Shown: positions 10,376 to 20,460 of the stretch, one piece after another
How the letters are laid out: the number at the start of each line of letters is the position of its first letter
Position numbering within the stretch: the stretch's first letter is position 1
Assembly (NCBI GenBank): GCA_036898135.1
Contig: CM072511.1
Span: forward strand, 45,680,641-45,744,640
Direction: 5' to 3'
Origin: Oncomelania hupensis
Taxonomy: Eukaryota; Mollusca; Gastropoda; Littorinimorpha; Pomatiopsidae
DNA length: 64,000 bases
Notes under the pieces: generated by a model
Databases searched by the model: none
Seen by the model: only the letters and a program-made list of their open reading frames with translations
What the model was told of the DNA's origin: nothing
Translations under genes and position numbers: made by a program

Positions 10376-13362
10376 TCTTCTTCTTGATTAGATTTATGTC
10401 CCCGGACACATAGAGCGTATAGGGGACTTGTATATAAGAGTTCGTAAGAGAGTGCCGACAAGCAGCCAGGGATGTAGAAATTAACGACGTTGAAGTGTGT
10501 AGGAGCGGAGCGCTCGACGACGCTGAGTAGAGGAGCAGAACAGCCGCAGGGGAGCAAGGCCCGACGAGCAGAATGACCCGGCAGGAACGCAGGAAGAGCA
10601 CCGGCCCACGGAGGAGCACATCCAAGAAGGCGGCAGGCAATAAAGTCAGCAGCAGCAGATTTCGAAGTATGGTGAGAAATGTGGACGTTACAAAAAAGGA
10701 GGAAAGACAGGCAAAACTGCCACCATATAAATCCAGACCAGGTCTGGAAAAGGGATATAACGGGAAGAAACCGGCGCAGCGCCGGAACAATTAAAATGGA
10801 AATGTCTTGGGCAATGCGGACGGGGAACCCCCCCAAATAAAGCATGCAGGTTAAAACGGCCAACAAATCGGCCAGTAAAAATTTATGTACAGATTACAAC
10901 GCTAAACCGAATAAATTTAACAAAATCGGTATAAAAAGGAGATTTTTACATATCAATATCAACCGCAAAAATGGCAGGCCGCGCAGGCCGCCGACCTAAC
11001 GCCTAAATGTGGACTTGCCACCCGACTTACGACCCCGTCCACCAAAGTCCCCCTCACGGGACTCAGGCGAACTGCCGGTTTCGACAAATTCAATTCGGTC
11101 GACCACGAACCGGACGGCCTTTGTGAATTTGTCTACTTCGTGCTGCGGCAGGAGGCCGCGCACAAACGGGACAAAACCAGAAAGCTGACGGACCAGGTCC
11201 GAGCTCTCCATAATGCCAACGGGGGCGGAGGTAGTGGTAACTTTAGACGGAGAAGTCTGAACAGAACGATCCACGAGCGCGTGTCCGCCACCCACGGTGT
11301 CCGGCAAAGGGTCCGCCCCTACGGAGCAAAAGGACAGGGGAGAACACTGCACGGGGTCCAGGCCACCGGCAGTAGAGTGCTCCCGCACAAGAGGAGGGGG
11401 GCCACAACCGGCCAACCCCCGCACCAACTCGACCAGGTCGGAGACGGAGCGGGAGAGGCTAGCGACTGTACACTGAAGCTTCTCAATGGCCGCCCAAGGG
11501 TCGCGACCAGAGAGACCCGACCCACTCGGCCGTGCATTAGAAGGTCCAGGACCAACTGCGTCGGCCGGTACAGACGACTCAGGTACAGCCAAACCCACAC
11601 CCGTCGCCAGGCGACGGGGGGGCTGGCCAACCATCACAGAGACGGGAGCTGTAGTCGCCGAAGAAGTTACGGCGACAGCATCACCGGAACGCATAGTCGG
11701 ATTTGAGGCAGGGGAAAACTGTCCCTTAGCCTGACATAGGGCCTGGGCCCTGGGCATATAGGTTGCCGCTCTGATCTGATGCGCCAAAAGGCGCTCCTGG
11801 TACACAGGACAGGACAAATTGGCAGCCGAGTGGTTGCCCAGACAGTTTGGACAGCGGCGCGAAGTGACCGTACACTGGGCCCCTGTGTGGCCGACCGAGC
11901 CACACGAGGGGCACACCCGTTTGGAGCGGCACTGACGCCTAGTGTGTCCAAACCTCTGGCACTGGTAACAGCGCACCGCTGGGGCAACAAAAGGCGCGAG
12001 AACGAACTCGCGTCGATTGATCAACAATGCATGCGGAAGGGAAGAAGCCTCAACCGTAACGTGTACCGAGGTAGACGGCCGTCCGTCAGCGAGGGGCAGT
12101 CGTCTAAAACAGCGCACAACGCAAGGCCGGACCGAGCCGTCAACGTTGACGGCACCCTCGCACTTAGAGAGAATATCAGCATCCGCGACCGCGGTGGGGA
12201 TGCCGACAACCACGCCAAACACCGTCGGAGAGGGGACAGAGCAAGAAACCGTAAGCTGTCCAAGATGAGAGACAGAGATCAGTTTCTGCTGCTGATCATA
12301 GGATGAACAAGCGATGAGGAAGCCCTCCCCAAGAGGCTTCACTCTATCCACAAGTCCAACCGAAGGTCTCAGAAGATCAGCAAGTTTCCAGTGGAGGGCC
12401 CGCAGGGACACGGAAGTTGTGTCCCCGGATTGTCTCATGACCACCGGAAAAGGAAACAGTCCATAGGACTGCACGACGGGCGGCCTAGGCGGCCCCCTGG
12501 ACTTATTTTTACCCCTACCGGCAACCGTGGTCCAGACGGCCTCGCGGTCAGCGGGAGAAGCATCGGAAACAACCGCAGAAAACTGAGGCGACACAGCACC
12601 CTCCGAAGCAGAGTTTACAGCTGCAGAACTAACAGCCTCAGGGCTAGCAACCGGCGTCAACACCACCTCCAACATGTCCTCCTCCGCTCCACCAGAGCTA
12701 GAGGAAGCCGAAAGGGTGGCAAAGCCTCTTTTGCGCGGGGCAAGAGACTGCTCGGACAACGGACCGACAGCCAGACTACCCGACACAGCACCACGAGCAA
12801 CCGAATTACTCATGTCGGCGGAATCGGTTTTCGCCTTGACCACAGGCGAGTCTCTACGAGCCCCGCCCGCCAAACGATGGCGTTTAGGGGAAGAGTAGGA
12901 GCCAGCAGCGGCCGCAGCGGCCCTGCCGTCCATAAAAAATTTAAAATCTCAACCGATAAACAGCTAAGACACACAATTAACAATAGTTAAAACTATATAA
13001 AAAGGGGGAAACCCGTCCGCAGAGCACAAGTCATACAGAATAAAAATCCTAGTCGGGACCTAAAACCAACAATTTGTGGTAAAACTGAAGTAAAAGATAA
13101 AATATCTCACACCAAGAGACGCAGCACAGCGTGAGACAACAGGCTCAGCAGTCAGACGACCACCAGGCAAACACGGCGAAATGGCGTGATGTACCCTCAA
13201 GCAGCAATACGCAGTCTCGACCCGGGGACACTCAAAAAGCATCACCATCAGCGAAGCTGTGCGCAGAGAGAAGAACCAAGGCGCAGAAGAAGCAGCCAGC
13301 CACACACACCCTCTCTCAAGCAGCGTCAAGAGTCGAATGATGATTCCATTCCCATTGATTCC
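10376..13362 (-). mobile_element. ORF1-only non-LTR retrotransposon (half-LINE)
   Basis: On the minus strand: a 5' leader (~13362-12934), an intact gag-like ORF1 (12933-10996), ~600 bp of non-coding 3' sequence and the family 3' end CTATGTGTCCGGGGACATAA followed by an AAG-rich tail. The 11-bp direct repeats AATAAAGTTGG (reverse strand; 10365-10375 and 13363-13373) look like target duplications. No endonuclease, RT or RNase H domain is found between ORF1 and the tail. The element sits in the (AATAAT)n tail of the older LINE fragment at 13376. It is either a non-autonomous family or an internally deleted copy. Confidence 0.75.
10996..12933 (-). CDS. LINE ORF1 gag-like nucleic-acid-binding protein, intact, 645 aa
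   Basis: Open from MDGRAAAAAAGSYSSPKRHR to GRGRKSGGKSTFRR with no stop. Low-complexity basic/Ser-rich N-terminus (1-150), a likely RRM-like fold (~155-320), then three zinc knuckles: CYQCQRFGHTRRQC (322-335), CPSCGSVGHTGAQC (341-354), both CX2CX4HX4C, and CPNCLGNHSAANLSC (361-375, CX2CX3HX6C). This order is typical of ORF1 proteins of jockey/I/Nimb-type LINEs, which coat element RNA in retrotransposition particles. The C-terminal part (470-645) is Ser/Pro/Gly-rich and ends basic. High GC compared with the AT-rich flanks supports recent insertion and coding constraint. Confidence 0.88.
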   Translation of the reverse strand: MDGRAAAAAAGSYSSPKRHRLAGGARRDSPVVKAKTDSADMSNSVARGAVSGSLAVGPLSEQSLAPRKRGFATLSASSSSGGAEEDMLEVVLTPVASPEAVSSAAVNSASEGAVSPQFSAVVSDASPADREAVWTTVAGRGKNKSRGPPRPPVVQSYGLFPFPVVMRQSGDTTSVSLRALHWKLADLLRPSVGLVDRVKPLGEGFLIACSSYDQQQKLISVSHLGQLTVSCSVPSPTVFGVVVGIPTAVADADILSKCEGAVNVDGSVRPCVVRCFRRLPLADGRPSTSVHVTVEASSLPHALLINRREFVLAPFVAPAVRCYQCQRFGHTRRQCRSKRVCPSCGSVGHTGAQCTVTSRRCPNCLGNHSAANLSCPVYQERLLAHQIRAATYMPRAQALCQAKGQFSPASNPTMRSGDAVAVTSSATTAPVSVMVGQPPRRLATGVGLAVPESSVPADAVGPGPSNARPSGSGLSGRDPWAAIEKLQCTVASLSRSVSDLVELVRGLAGCGPPPLVREHSTAGGLDPVQCSPLSFCSVGADPLPDTVGGGHALVDRSVQTSPSKVTTTSAPVGIMESSDLVRQLSGFVPFVRGLLPQHEVDKFTKAVRFVVDRIEFVETGSSPESREGDFGGRGRKSGGKSTFRR

Positions 13363-13375
13363 CCAACTTTATTAT

Positions 13376-13530
13376 TATTATTGAGGATTTTTATAGCGCA
13401 CTTATCTCGCCCTACTTGACCAGACTCTAGGCGCTGGCCAATACAGGATCTAACTTAAACTGCCCGTGACGCCCACCCGCAGCCTTTGGGCGCATGGTCT
13501 GACGCCCGGACAACTGAACACTATCCTGGC
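13376..13530 (-). mobile_element. 3' tail of a CR1/L2-like LINE
   Basis: The reverse strand reads GGCCAGCGCCTAGAGTCTGG ... TAAGTGCGCTATAAAAATCC then (AATAAT)n. The same layout (GGCCAGCGCCTTGAGCG ... AGCGCTATATAAACACG) ends the LINE at 28978-29917. Confidence 0.65.
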
Positions 13531-13690
13531 CAGCCAGGGATGAAAAAGAAGGACCAAGTGCATGCTGGGTGTGTTCTTGGTACCGGTGTGACATCGTCAC
13601 AGTTCCTAGTATCTTAGCTGGGATGGGAGCATTCTGATTGGTCGACGCGTTACAAAATTCGACGCATGCGCACAGTGCTATCATAGTCTT

Positions 13691-13763
13691 CGTAAGGGTT
13701 AGGGTTAGGGTTTGGGTTAGAGTTAAGAGTTTAGGGTTTGGGTTAGGGTTAGGGTTAGGGTTA
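13691..13763 (+). repeat. Short interstitial telomere-like (TTAGGG)n tract
   Basis: About eleven TTAGGG-type hexamers with a few variants (GGGTTT, TTAGAG) in the middle. TTAGGG is the telomere repeat of molluscs and many other animals. Unique and SINE sequence flanks both sides, so this is not a chromosome end. Confidence 0.9.
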
Positions 13764-13837
13764 TGACGCCTAAGAACTTCGTGAAAAAGCCGGCCCGACA
13801 TGACCTGGCGCATGCGCAAAGGCGCTCGGGTAAACTA

Positions 13838-14065
13838 GGAGACCCGGAACTTGAAGGATGTGACACCGGCACTCACCCGTCCGTTATGATGGAATGTATG
13901 CGACATACAGACTAGACCTCGGTTTATAATCTCATCCGAAGGAGTAGGAAACGGGAGGAAAGTGTCTTTCCCCAGGGACACAACACAATGGCCCGGACAG
14001 GGCTCGAACCCGAGACCTTCAGATCCGCAAGCCAAAGCACTACCATTAGACCACCGTGCCTCCGT
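13838..14065 (-). mobile_element. tRNA-derived SINE
   Basis: On the minus strand: GGAGGCACGGTGGTCTAATG, then GGTAGTGC (A-box region), GGTTCGAGCCC (B box) about 40 nt later, then a body with GTGTCCCTGGGGAAAGACAC and AAACCGAGGTC, a central segment type seen in several animal SINE families. Boundaries are approximate. Confidence 0.75.
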
Positions 14066-15110
14066 TAACCAAAGAAGCTAACGGCATCAACAACTGCATT
14101 CGAAAACCCTTTATCTAAACGCACAGCGCTTTATTTATAGTCTCTCTACTGTCGAATATTCCAGAACGACGTAATCAATAACAAGAACAAAAATAGCGTC
14201 ACGGGAAATAAGCACAGTCGTAGAATGTTCTACTGTACACGCTTCGAATTAAATAAGACTTTCTGATATGTGATAGATCTGTAATATTCCATCGGTGGTA
14301 AACAACCCTTTTGCAGAAATATCTCAATACTGCTACAACAATACCGACCGAAGAAAATAATCGAACATCATGTTACGTTTATCCAGCATTAACATAGAAC
14401 CGAATCAAAGGTAAATAAATGCTATCACTGCACTCTTCGTGTCTAAGCACACTATTCACGATTATCGTGCGCGTCTTAATCGTAACACTGCGTAACTTTG
14501 TCAACGTATTGGGTTTACTTTCACGCCTAATGATAATCGTGCCTTAAGGTACAGATTTCATGAACTTCAACTCTTACATCGTCGATATCCAAGATGCGTA
14601 TTCGATACAGTCTTCAAGGCACTACATTATAATAATATTTATTTATTTTGTAAATCGCACATATCAGACAACAGATCTTCCCCATAGCGCATAAAACAGT
14701 AAAGCATTGCACATAAATTAAACAACCAAAATTAATAATACATGATGTGTCGTCAGCATTTACCTTTGGGTCATTGCGGTCCTTGTTATTTCATTGTAAT
14801 TTGTTAATATTCAAAAAACTGTCGTTTGTTTATCTTTTTATTGTTAATCTTTCTGTTTTGCACGGCCGACAATAACTTTTCTTGTGTAATGCTTTGGACG
14901 AATAACATTTCTTATGTCTCATGCCTTAACAATAATAATGAATTAAATAAAGCATGAAACTGCACTCGGGTTAAAAAACAAAACACAGAAAATAAATAAA
15001 ACTGAAGTGTGACAGATAATAATGAACACATACACACGTACACACACACACACACACACACCTACACACACCCACACCCACACGAACCATGAGTAGGAAA
15101 GTAAAAGTAG
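14066..15110. other. AT-rich spacer with a possible LTR-like fragment on the minus strand
   Basis: 14130-14490 reversed resembles 42100-42500: both contain TTACGWTTRAGACGCGCACG, a diverged TTTTC-TTCGGTCGRT segment, and CTGGAATRTTCGA upstream of a TATA-like ACTATAAATA / GCTATATAAG followed by GCGCTGT. A related, diverged LTR is the best guess. A (CA)n tract lies at ~15041-15060. No gene seen. Confidence 0.4.
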
Positions 15111-15116
15111 GTGTCC

Positions 15117-15408
15117 TGTAACTCAGATGACAGTGAGTTGGTTTCCTATAATGTATACCGAATGTCGCGGGCTCGAACCCCGCCTGGGACGAACGTACGT
15201 GACTTAGGAACGTGACTTTTCAGGACACCCAGGATTTTCTCCGGGTACTCAGGTTTCCTCCATTCCTTCAATAATGTTATTGGATGTAGTCAATCTAACA
15301 TTTCAAAAATAAGAATTGATTTCTATTTCGACTTGTGTAATAGAAATAGATCACCGCGCTTTGAGTTCCACTGAAGAAAAAGCGCGTGATAGCGTCCTGT
15401 ATTACTAT

Positions 15409-15463
<55 letters not shown>
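15117..15463 (+). mobile_element. SINE with tRNA-like head and LINE-like tail
   Basis: The head contains GCGGGCTCGAACCCCGCC (B-box-like), followed by TTTTCTCCGGGTACTCAGGT. The 3' part GATCACCGCGCTTTGAG ... AAAGCGCGTGATAGCGTCCT matches the elements at 22872-23100 and 59190-59430, ending in (TAC)n. The 0.7-kb retroposon is inserted in this tail. Confidence 0.6.
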
Positions 15464-15465
<2 letters not shown>

Positions 15466-16166
15466 CCCTTGGGGTCATGAGCAATCTTGCCACTGTAGAT
15501 TGTTCTAACCTATAAAGGGTACAGTGAAAGCCCCAGTTGAAAACCTGTCTTGCCTTTGTAGGCATGACAAATTAACTGTGGCAACAGTTCCCCCCGTTGG
15601 AGTGCCGGGGGTTTCAGTATAAATAGTATCCCCACTTTCTGGAAATTTAGTGCTTTAAATTCCCACTGTCGCTGTCTTCCTCATTTGCTCTTTCCCATTC
15701 CCGATCTGTCCTACCACTCTGCTATACTATCTTCTTCTTCGCTAGATCAATGACCTACCTTTTTTCTTGAAAACTCTTCCTGGACAAGACTCCTTGTTTG
15801 TGTATGGGGTCTGTTGGATCAGCTTGGGAGTGTTGGACGCTTTCTGCCGGGTGGTCACTAGGGCTTCCTATGAATGTACTATTTAGCACTATAGGCATTT
15901 TATATGTATGTTTTTTGTTGATGATTTATAATGATGTTTGTATTCTATTTTGTTTTTGTAATCGGGGAGTTCGCGTAGTTGAGGTCAACCCTTAGCCGTC
16001 CCTCGCGTGGGATGTCTTTATTGTAAAGTGACTGGCCGGTGGAGGGCATTCAATTTTCCCACTGGGGTTGTTTCAACAGATCTTTTATGCGGATCGGGGG
16101 TTGTCCGGTCCTGATTTGGCTCGGAAGAGTCCGCTGGACCTAAAGCAATAATAAATCAATCAATCA
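15464..16166 (+). mobile_element. 0.7-kb retroposon, full-length copy (~703 bp)
   Basis: Begins ACCCCTTGGGGTCATGAGCA, the same first base as the copies at 30906 (reverse), 38834 and 63776, and ends GGACCTAAAGCAATAATAAA then (AATC)n. It is inserted in a (TAC)n array that resumes afterwards (CTACTAC on both sides). No significant ORF, no tRNA, 7SL or 5S head recognised. Confidence 0.85.
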
Positions 16167-16197
<31 letters not shown>

Positions 16198-16262
16198 TTA
16201 TTATTATTATTTATATTATTATTTTATATTATTATTATTATCGTCGTCATCATCATTATCAT

Positions 16263-16335
16263 AATTTTATCTGCTTGATGATGATGATGATCATCATCAT
16301 CATCGTCATCATCATCATCATCAAGCAGATAAAAT
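16263..16335. repeat. Hairpin: ATTTTATCTGCTTGATG inverted around (ATC)n
   Basis: ATTTTATCTGCTTGATGATG at the left is mirrored by the reversed copy ending CAAGCAGATAAAAT at the right, with self-complementary GAT/ATC repeats between. A short TAGGA-type LINE tail follows at ~16336-16356. Confidence 0.85.
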
Positions 16336-16356
16336 GCCTATCCTATCCTATCCTAT

Positions 16357-18056
16357 GATAAAATGCATTGGGACATAAATGCATACTTTAGAACATACAA
16401 ATGAGTCTTCTTTAAAATAAAGAAATAAAATAACATACAAACAAAACACAAAACAATAACATAATGTTTATAAGCATAAAAACGGTAAATGGATAATAAT
16501 GAAGTTTAAAATTCAACCAAAGTGCATGACCTATCCTCACATCCTCTTCTCTAGGCCCTCACATTTCTTCTCTCGCCACTTACTCCCACCCACCCCTCAC
16601 AACTCTCACCAAACACTCAGAAGATGATTATTAAACATTACTTGACATCTACTTGTAACTTATATGTACAATTTAATAACACATTATTTATTATAGTAAA
16701 ACAAGCTTCGGTCTGTTTAAGTTTGCTATGTGTACGTAATCAAGTTCTCTACTTGTAATAATACGCTAGGTTTATAAGTTAAATCATCAAACTACAGCTA
16801 ATGCAAACCAGTCTTGTGTACGTGTAATTCTAAATTCAAATAAATCAAGCTTTTACCTGAGATACTATATGAAGGCCTAAATGTCATGCTGATGTAGCTA
16901 CATGGTCAGGATATTGTTCATAGAGGTAGGCCTACGTAACTATTCACCCACTATTAGTTACGCCTAACCTTTTACTCACTCTTAACTGTGGACACATCGT
17001 TAACAATCTATCTTATATTCATATTAGTCTTAGCCAACTTACGTTATGCTAATAACGAGTATCATTTTTAAACAATGCAACCTACCTGAACAGACAGCAT
17101 GCAACGGGTTAAAAACCCTTGCACTAAGTCAACTTGATAACCCAACGAAGAACACCAAGCTTACTGTCACACGAGGATTTTTTTTTAAATACAGAAGAAG
17201 GTATAATATTAAAACGTACGCGAAGAATGTAGATAAAACTTAGCCATCGGATACAACTCCTTCACATGTAGGTTTTCTTGCGAGGTCACGAAACTATGCA
17301 ATGGTCTATTGCTTAAATGTCTACTAATGTTTGCTAACACAGGAGCAGTAACGCGCAAAACATTAGATTTAGTTGCAAGTCAGTGTGAAAACATAGGCTA
17401 CTTGCACAAAAGCTATGTACGATCCAAATTTTGCACTCAGCACGGTAGTGTGCAGGGGTTACAAACAGGAACCGATTTCTCCTTCTTCCATCCCGCACCC
17501 CCCCTCCCCCTCTCACCCCTCCTTCTTTCCCCAACCCTCCTTTCTTTTTCATACATTGCCTTCCATTTCCTCTTTCTACCCTTTCTTCCGCCCCCCCCCC
17601 CCCCCACACACACACCTTTACTAGTCCTGTTGTTTGTTATTTCAGTCGAAGTCTAGAGTTGTCTCCCTCCATATTTGGGTGTTGACATGTAGGCTAATCG
17701 TGAGTTTTATGTTGTTTTATTTCATTAAAGTGCATGAGGCTTGCACCTATTTACACTAAACTTTTTATTTCATTAAAAGATAATATATTTTGAAGGATAT
17801 TTACAAATATAAATTACAATAATAATAAAAGAACATTAATATATACACCTATGTTCCATCTCATACATCAGAGAAACATAAATTATGATTAAGTACAGTA
17901 CAAGAGGTGACACCACCTACTCTAAGGGCGGTCATACGCGCTCACACGAACTCGGAGAGAGACAGAGAGAGAGAGAGAGTTAGTTTACTGCCTACAATAA
18001 ACCCGCACTTATACTCCGCTAGTATGTATATAAGCAGCAACAATCTATCTCAAGCT
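16357..18056. other. Gene-free spacer
   Basis: AT-rich sequence with no convincing ORF or element boundaries; a pyrimidine-rich stretch with a C-run lies at ~17480-17615. Confidence 0.4.
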
Positions 18057-18264
18057 TGAGGGGCCGGGTAGCTCAGTTGGTAAGAGCGTCTTGCTAGTAA
18101 CCGAAAGGTCGCTGGTTCGAATCCCGGATTGGTCAACGTGTGATCATATTATTTTCCCCTTTACCAACAACTGGCCCGCTGGTGTCAGTATAAATCGGTC
18201 CAGTAGTCACCTATATGCGAAAGTGTCGTGTGACTATAATCTACAAACAACAACAACAACATTG
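18057..18264 (+). mobile_element. tRNA-derived SINE (TGAGGGGCCGGG family), copy 1
   Basis: Starts TGAGGGGCCGGGTAGCTCAG with an A-box-like stretch, and has B box GGTTCGAATCC ~50 nt later. The tail region is CGTGTGACTATAATCTACAA then (CAA)n. Direct repeats TCAAGCT (18050-18056 and 18265-18271) flank it. Nearly identical copies lie at 47343 and 62751, so the family is young. Confidence 0.9.
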
Positions 18265-18299
18265 TCAAGCTTAACTCCAATTCATGAAGATTCAAAAGT

Positions 18300-18300
18300 A

Positions 18301-18360
<60 letters not shown>

Positions 18361-18378
18361 GATCAGACAGAGAGACAG
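18300..18378. repeat. (GA)n then (CAGA)n tract
   Basis: Dinucleotide purine tract immediately 3' of the SINE. Confidence 0.95.
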
Positions 18379-18743
18379 ACAGAAGTGTGCGTGCACACGT
18401 GTGCCCTTCACTCCAATCGATTTTTTTCTTCAAACACCCACACCCACACCCACACCCACCCAAACGACACATGCATGGGTATTGATAGCAAAGTTAAGTT
18501 TGGGAGTGCGCGTGTGCATGTGTGTGTAAATGAATGAATGATGGAGTGACAATGTATTAAGCGCATAATCTTGTCCACACAAATAGCGTGATCAACGCGC
18601 TGGGGTAAAAAAGATGTTCAAACAAAAATGGAACAGTTATTAGTACAAGATGAGCCAAGATTTAATTACACATCACACATACAATCTCTATCTCCATTTC
18701 TCACACACGCAGTACACACAATCTCTTTCACAAATAAATCTAC

Positions 18744-19014
18744 TATCCTATCCTATCCCGTAACTCGAAAGTCGTTGAGGCACCACAGATGATCGATCGT
18801 TTAACCAGCGTACTCTACTTTCTCTGTCCTCAGCAACCTTCATGGCTTCGCTCAGTGTCAAGCCAGGCCATTCTCGAACGTTGTCCTTCCACCTCTTTCT
18901 CTGTATCTCTCTTCTTCTGCCTCCATGCACCGTGCCTTGCAGGATGGTCTTTGCAAGGCCTGATGCTTTGGTGACGTGGCCATACCATCGGAGGAGTATC
19001 GCTTTCTTCAACAC
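18744..19014 (-). mobile_element. RTE-like LINE 3' end, first of a head-to-head pair
   Basis: The plus strand starts in TCCTATCCTATCC (the reversed TAGGA tail) and runs into RT C-terminal sequence (KRWKDNVREWPGLTLSEAMK on the minus strand). It abuts an opposite-oriented copy at ~19015. Confidence 0.8.
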
Positions 19015-19722
19015 TGCTGGTACTGAGGCTTGACACTACCTCCAGAGCCTATGGAATGGAAATAGGTACGGAGAAGACCAAACTGATGACCAACAACACC
19101 AATGGAATCAACATGGACATCATAGTCCAAAAACAAACCCTCAACACAGTGCATAGCTTCAAATACTTAGTAGCCATTGTATCAGACAATGAATCCCGAC
19201 AGGAAGTCCTCTCCAGGATCGCACAAACAACTGCTGCCCTGGCAAGGTTGAAGACCATTTATAAAGACAAGACAATCAGTCTAAATTCCAAGATAAGGCT
19301 GCTGCGCTCCCTTGTCATCTCCATCTTCATATAGGCTTGCGGGACATGGTGCTACAGAAGACTTCTGGGCATTTCCTATACCCAGCACATCACCAACGAC
19401 GAAGTCCGACAGACCATCACACTAGCCATTGGACAACACGATGACCTCCTCACAGTGGTGAAGAAACGGAAACTCCGATGGTATGGCCACGTCACCAAAT
19501 CATCAGGCTTTGCAAAGACCATCCTGCAAGGCACAGTGCAAGGAGGTAGAAGAAGAGGAAGACCGCAAAAGAGGTGGGAGGACAACATTCGAGAATGGAC
19601 TGGCTTGACACTGAGCGAAGCCATTAGGGTTCCTGAGGACAGAGAAAGATAGATTAAGCTGGTTAAACGATCATCTGTGGTGCCTCAACGATCTCAGAGT
19701 TACGGGATAGGATAGGATAGGA
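19015..19722 (+). mobile_element. RTE-like LINE 3' end, second of a head-to-head pair
   Basis: Encodes degraded RT C-terminal sequence: SFKYLVAIVSDNESRQEVLS, LARLKTIYKDKTISLNSKIR, KKRKLRWYGHVTKSSGFAKT and KRWEDNIREWTGLTLSEAIR, with a stop after the ISIFI segment, ending in (TAGGA)n at ~19706. 5' truncated. Confidence 0.85.
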
Positions 19723-20460
19723 GGAGATGGGGGATGGGATGAGGAGATGTATAGGGGACGGGAGTGGAGGGGGGTGGTCACTGACCTGGCAGTCATGGTG
19801 TGAAAGCTTTGTTTTGAAACAACGATGGCTTTTGCTGCACGGGTCCTGTGTTTTATTACAAACAGTGCTATTACAGTTCAATAGCATACAAACAAAAATA
19901 TTAAGCCAATGCATTATTTTCCGTTAAATTATCACTACACATTTAAATTTATTCTTAACATTTTTAAATCTTGATTTTTGTTGTACAATTGCAGTTTGAA
20001 GGTGGTTTGGTTGTTCGTGCTGTGGATGGTTTAAACGCACACAGATTTATCGAGTTATACAAAAACAATCGGAAGTTTTCAGGAATTTTACGAAACCTAT
20101 AATTTATATACTGTTACTCCGGTAACAACATATGATCTCTTTTACAGGGCCCAGGAGTGGCTGCAGTTTGTCAACGGTTGATGGCTAAAGTATACGACGA
20201 CTAAATGTTATGGCCTACTGATGTTTTAAAAACGCAATGGGCATTATTCTATTAGTGGCGCCCGTAAATATTAGCAGTAAAAACTCACCTTGGCGAGGTA
20301 TAGGCGGCCACTAGAAGTTCTTGTTGTAAGCAGGATGTGGTTGGTGAACAGGGACACTTGTCTGACAATCTCCTTCTCCTCCTTGAAGGAAAAGCTGAAG
20401 GAGCCAACACGATTCCGGCTGGACTTGGTCTTCTCATTCAACACTTGTAACAAAGGCCCT

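Noticed and set aside
10330..10866. 178-codon minus-strand frame after ORF1, considered as an ORF2 start
   Set aside because: No endonuclease, RT or RNase H motif; it overlaps the element's 3' end and is better read as 3' UTR.
11140..12990. Several plus-strand frames of 80-199 codons
   Set aside because: Shadows of the GC-rich LINE ORF1 on the minus strand.
13691..13763. Chromosome end
   Set aside because: Too short, degenerate in the middle, and flanked by ordinary sequence on both sides.
18065..18136. Functional tRNA gene
   Set aside because: The A and B boxes are good, but the anticodon stem pairs poorly and the same unit with a SINE body and target duplications recurs at 47343 and 62751; it is a SINE head.
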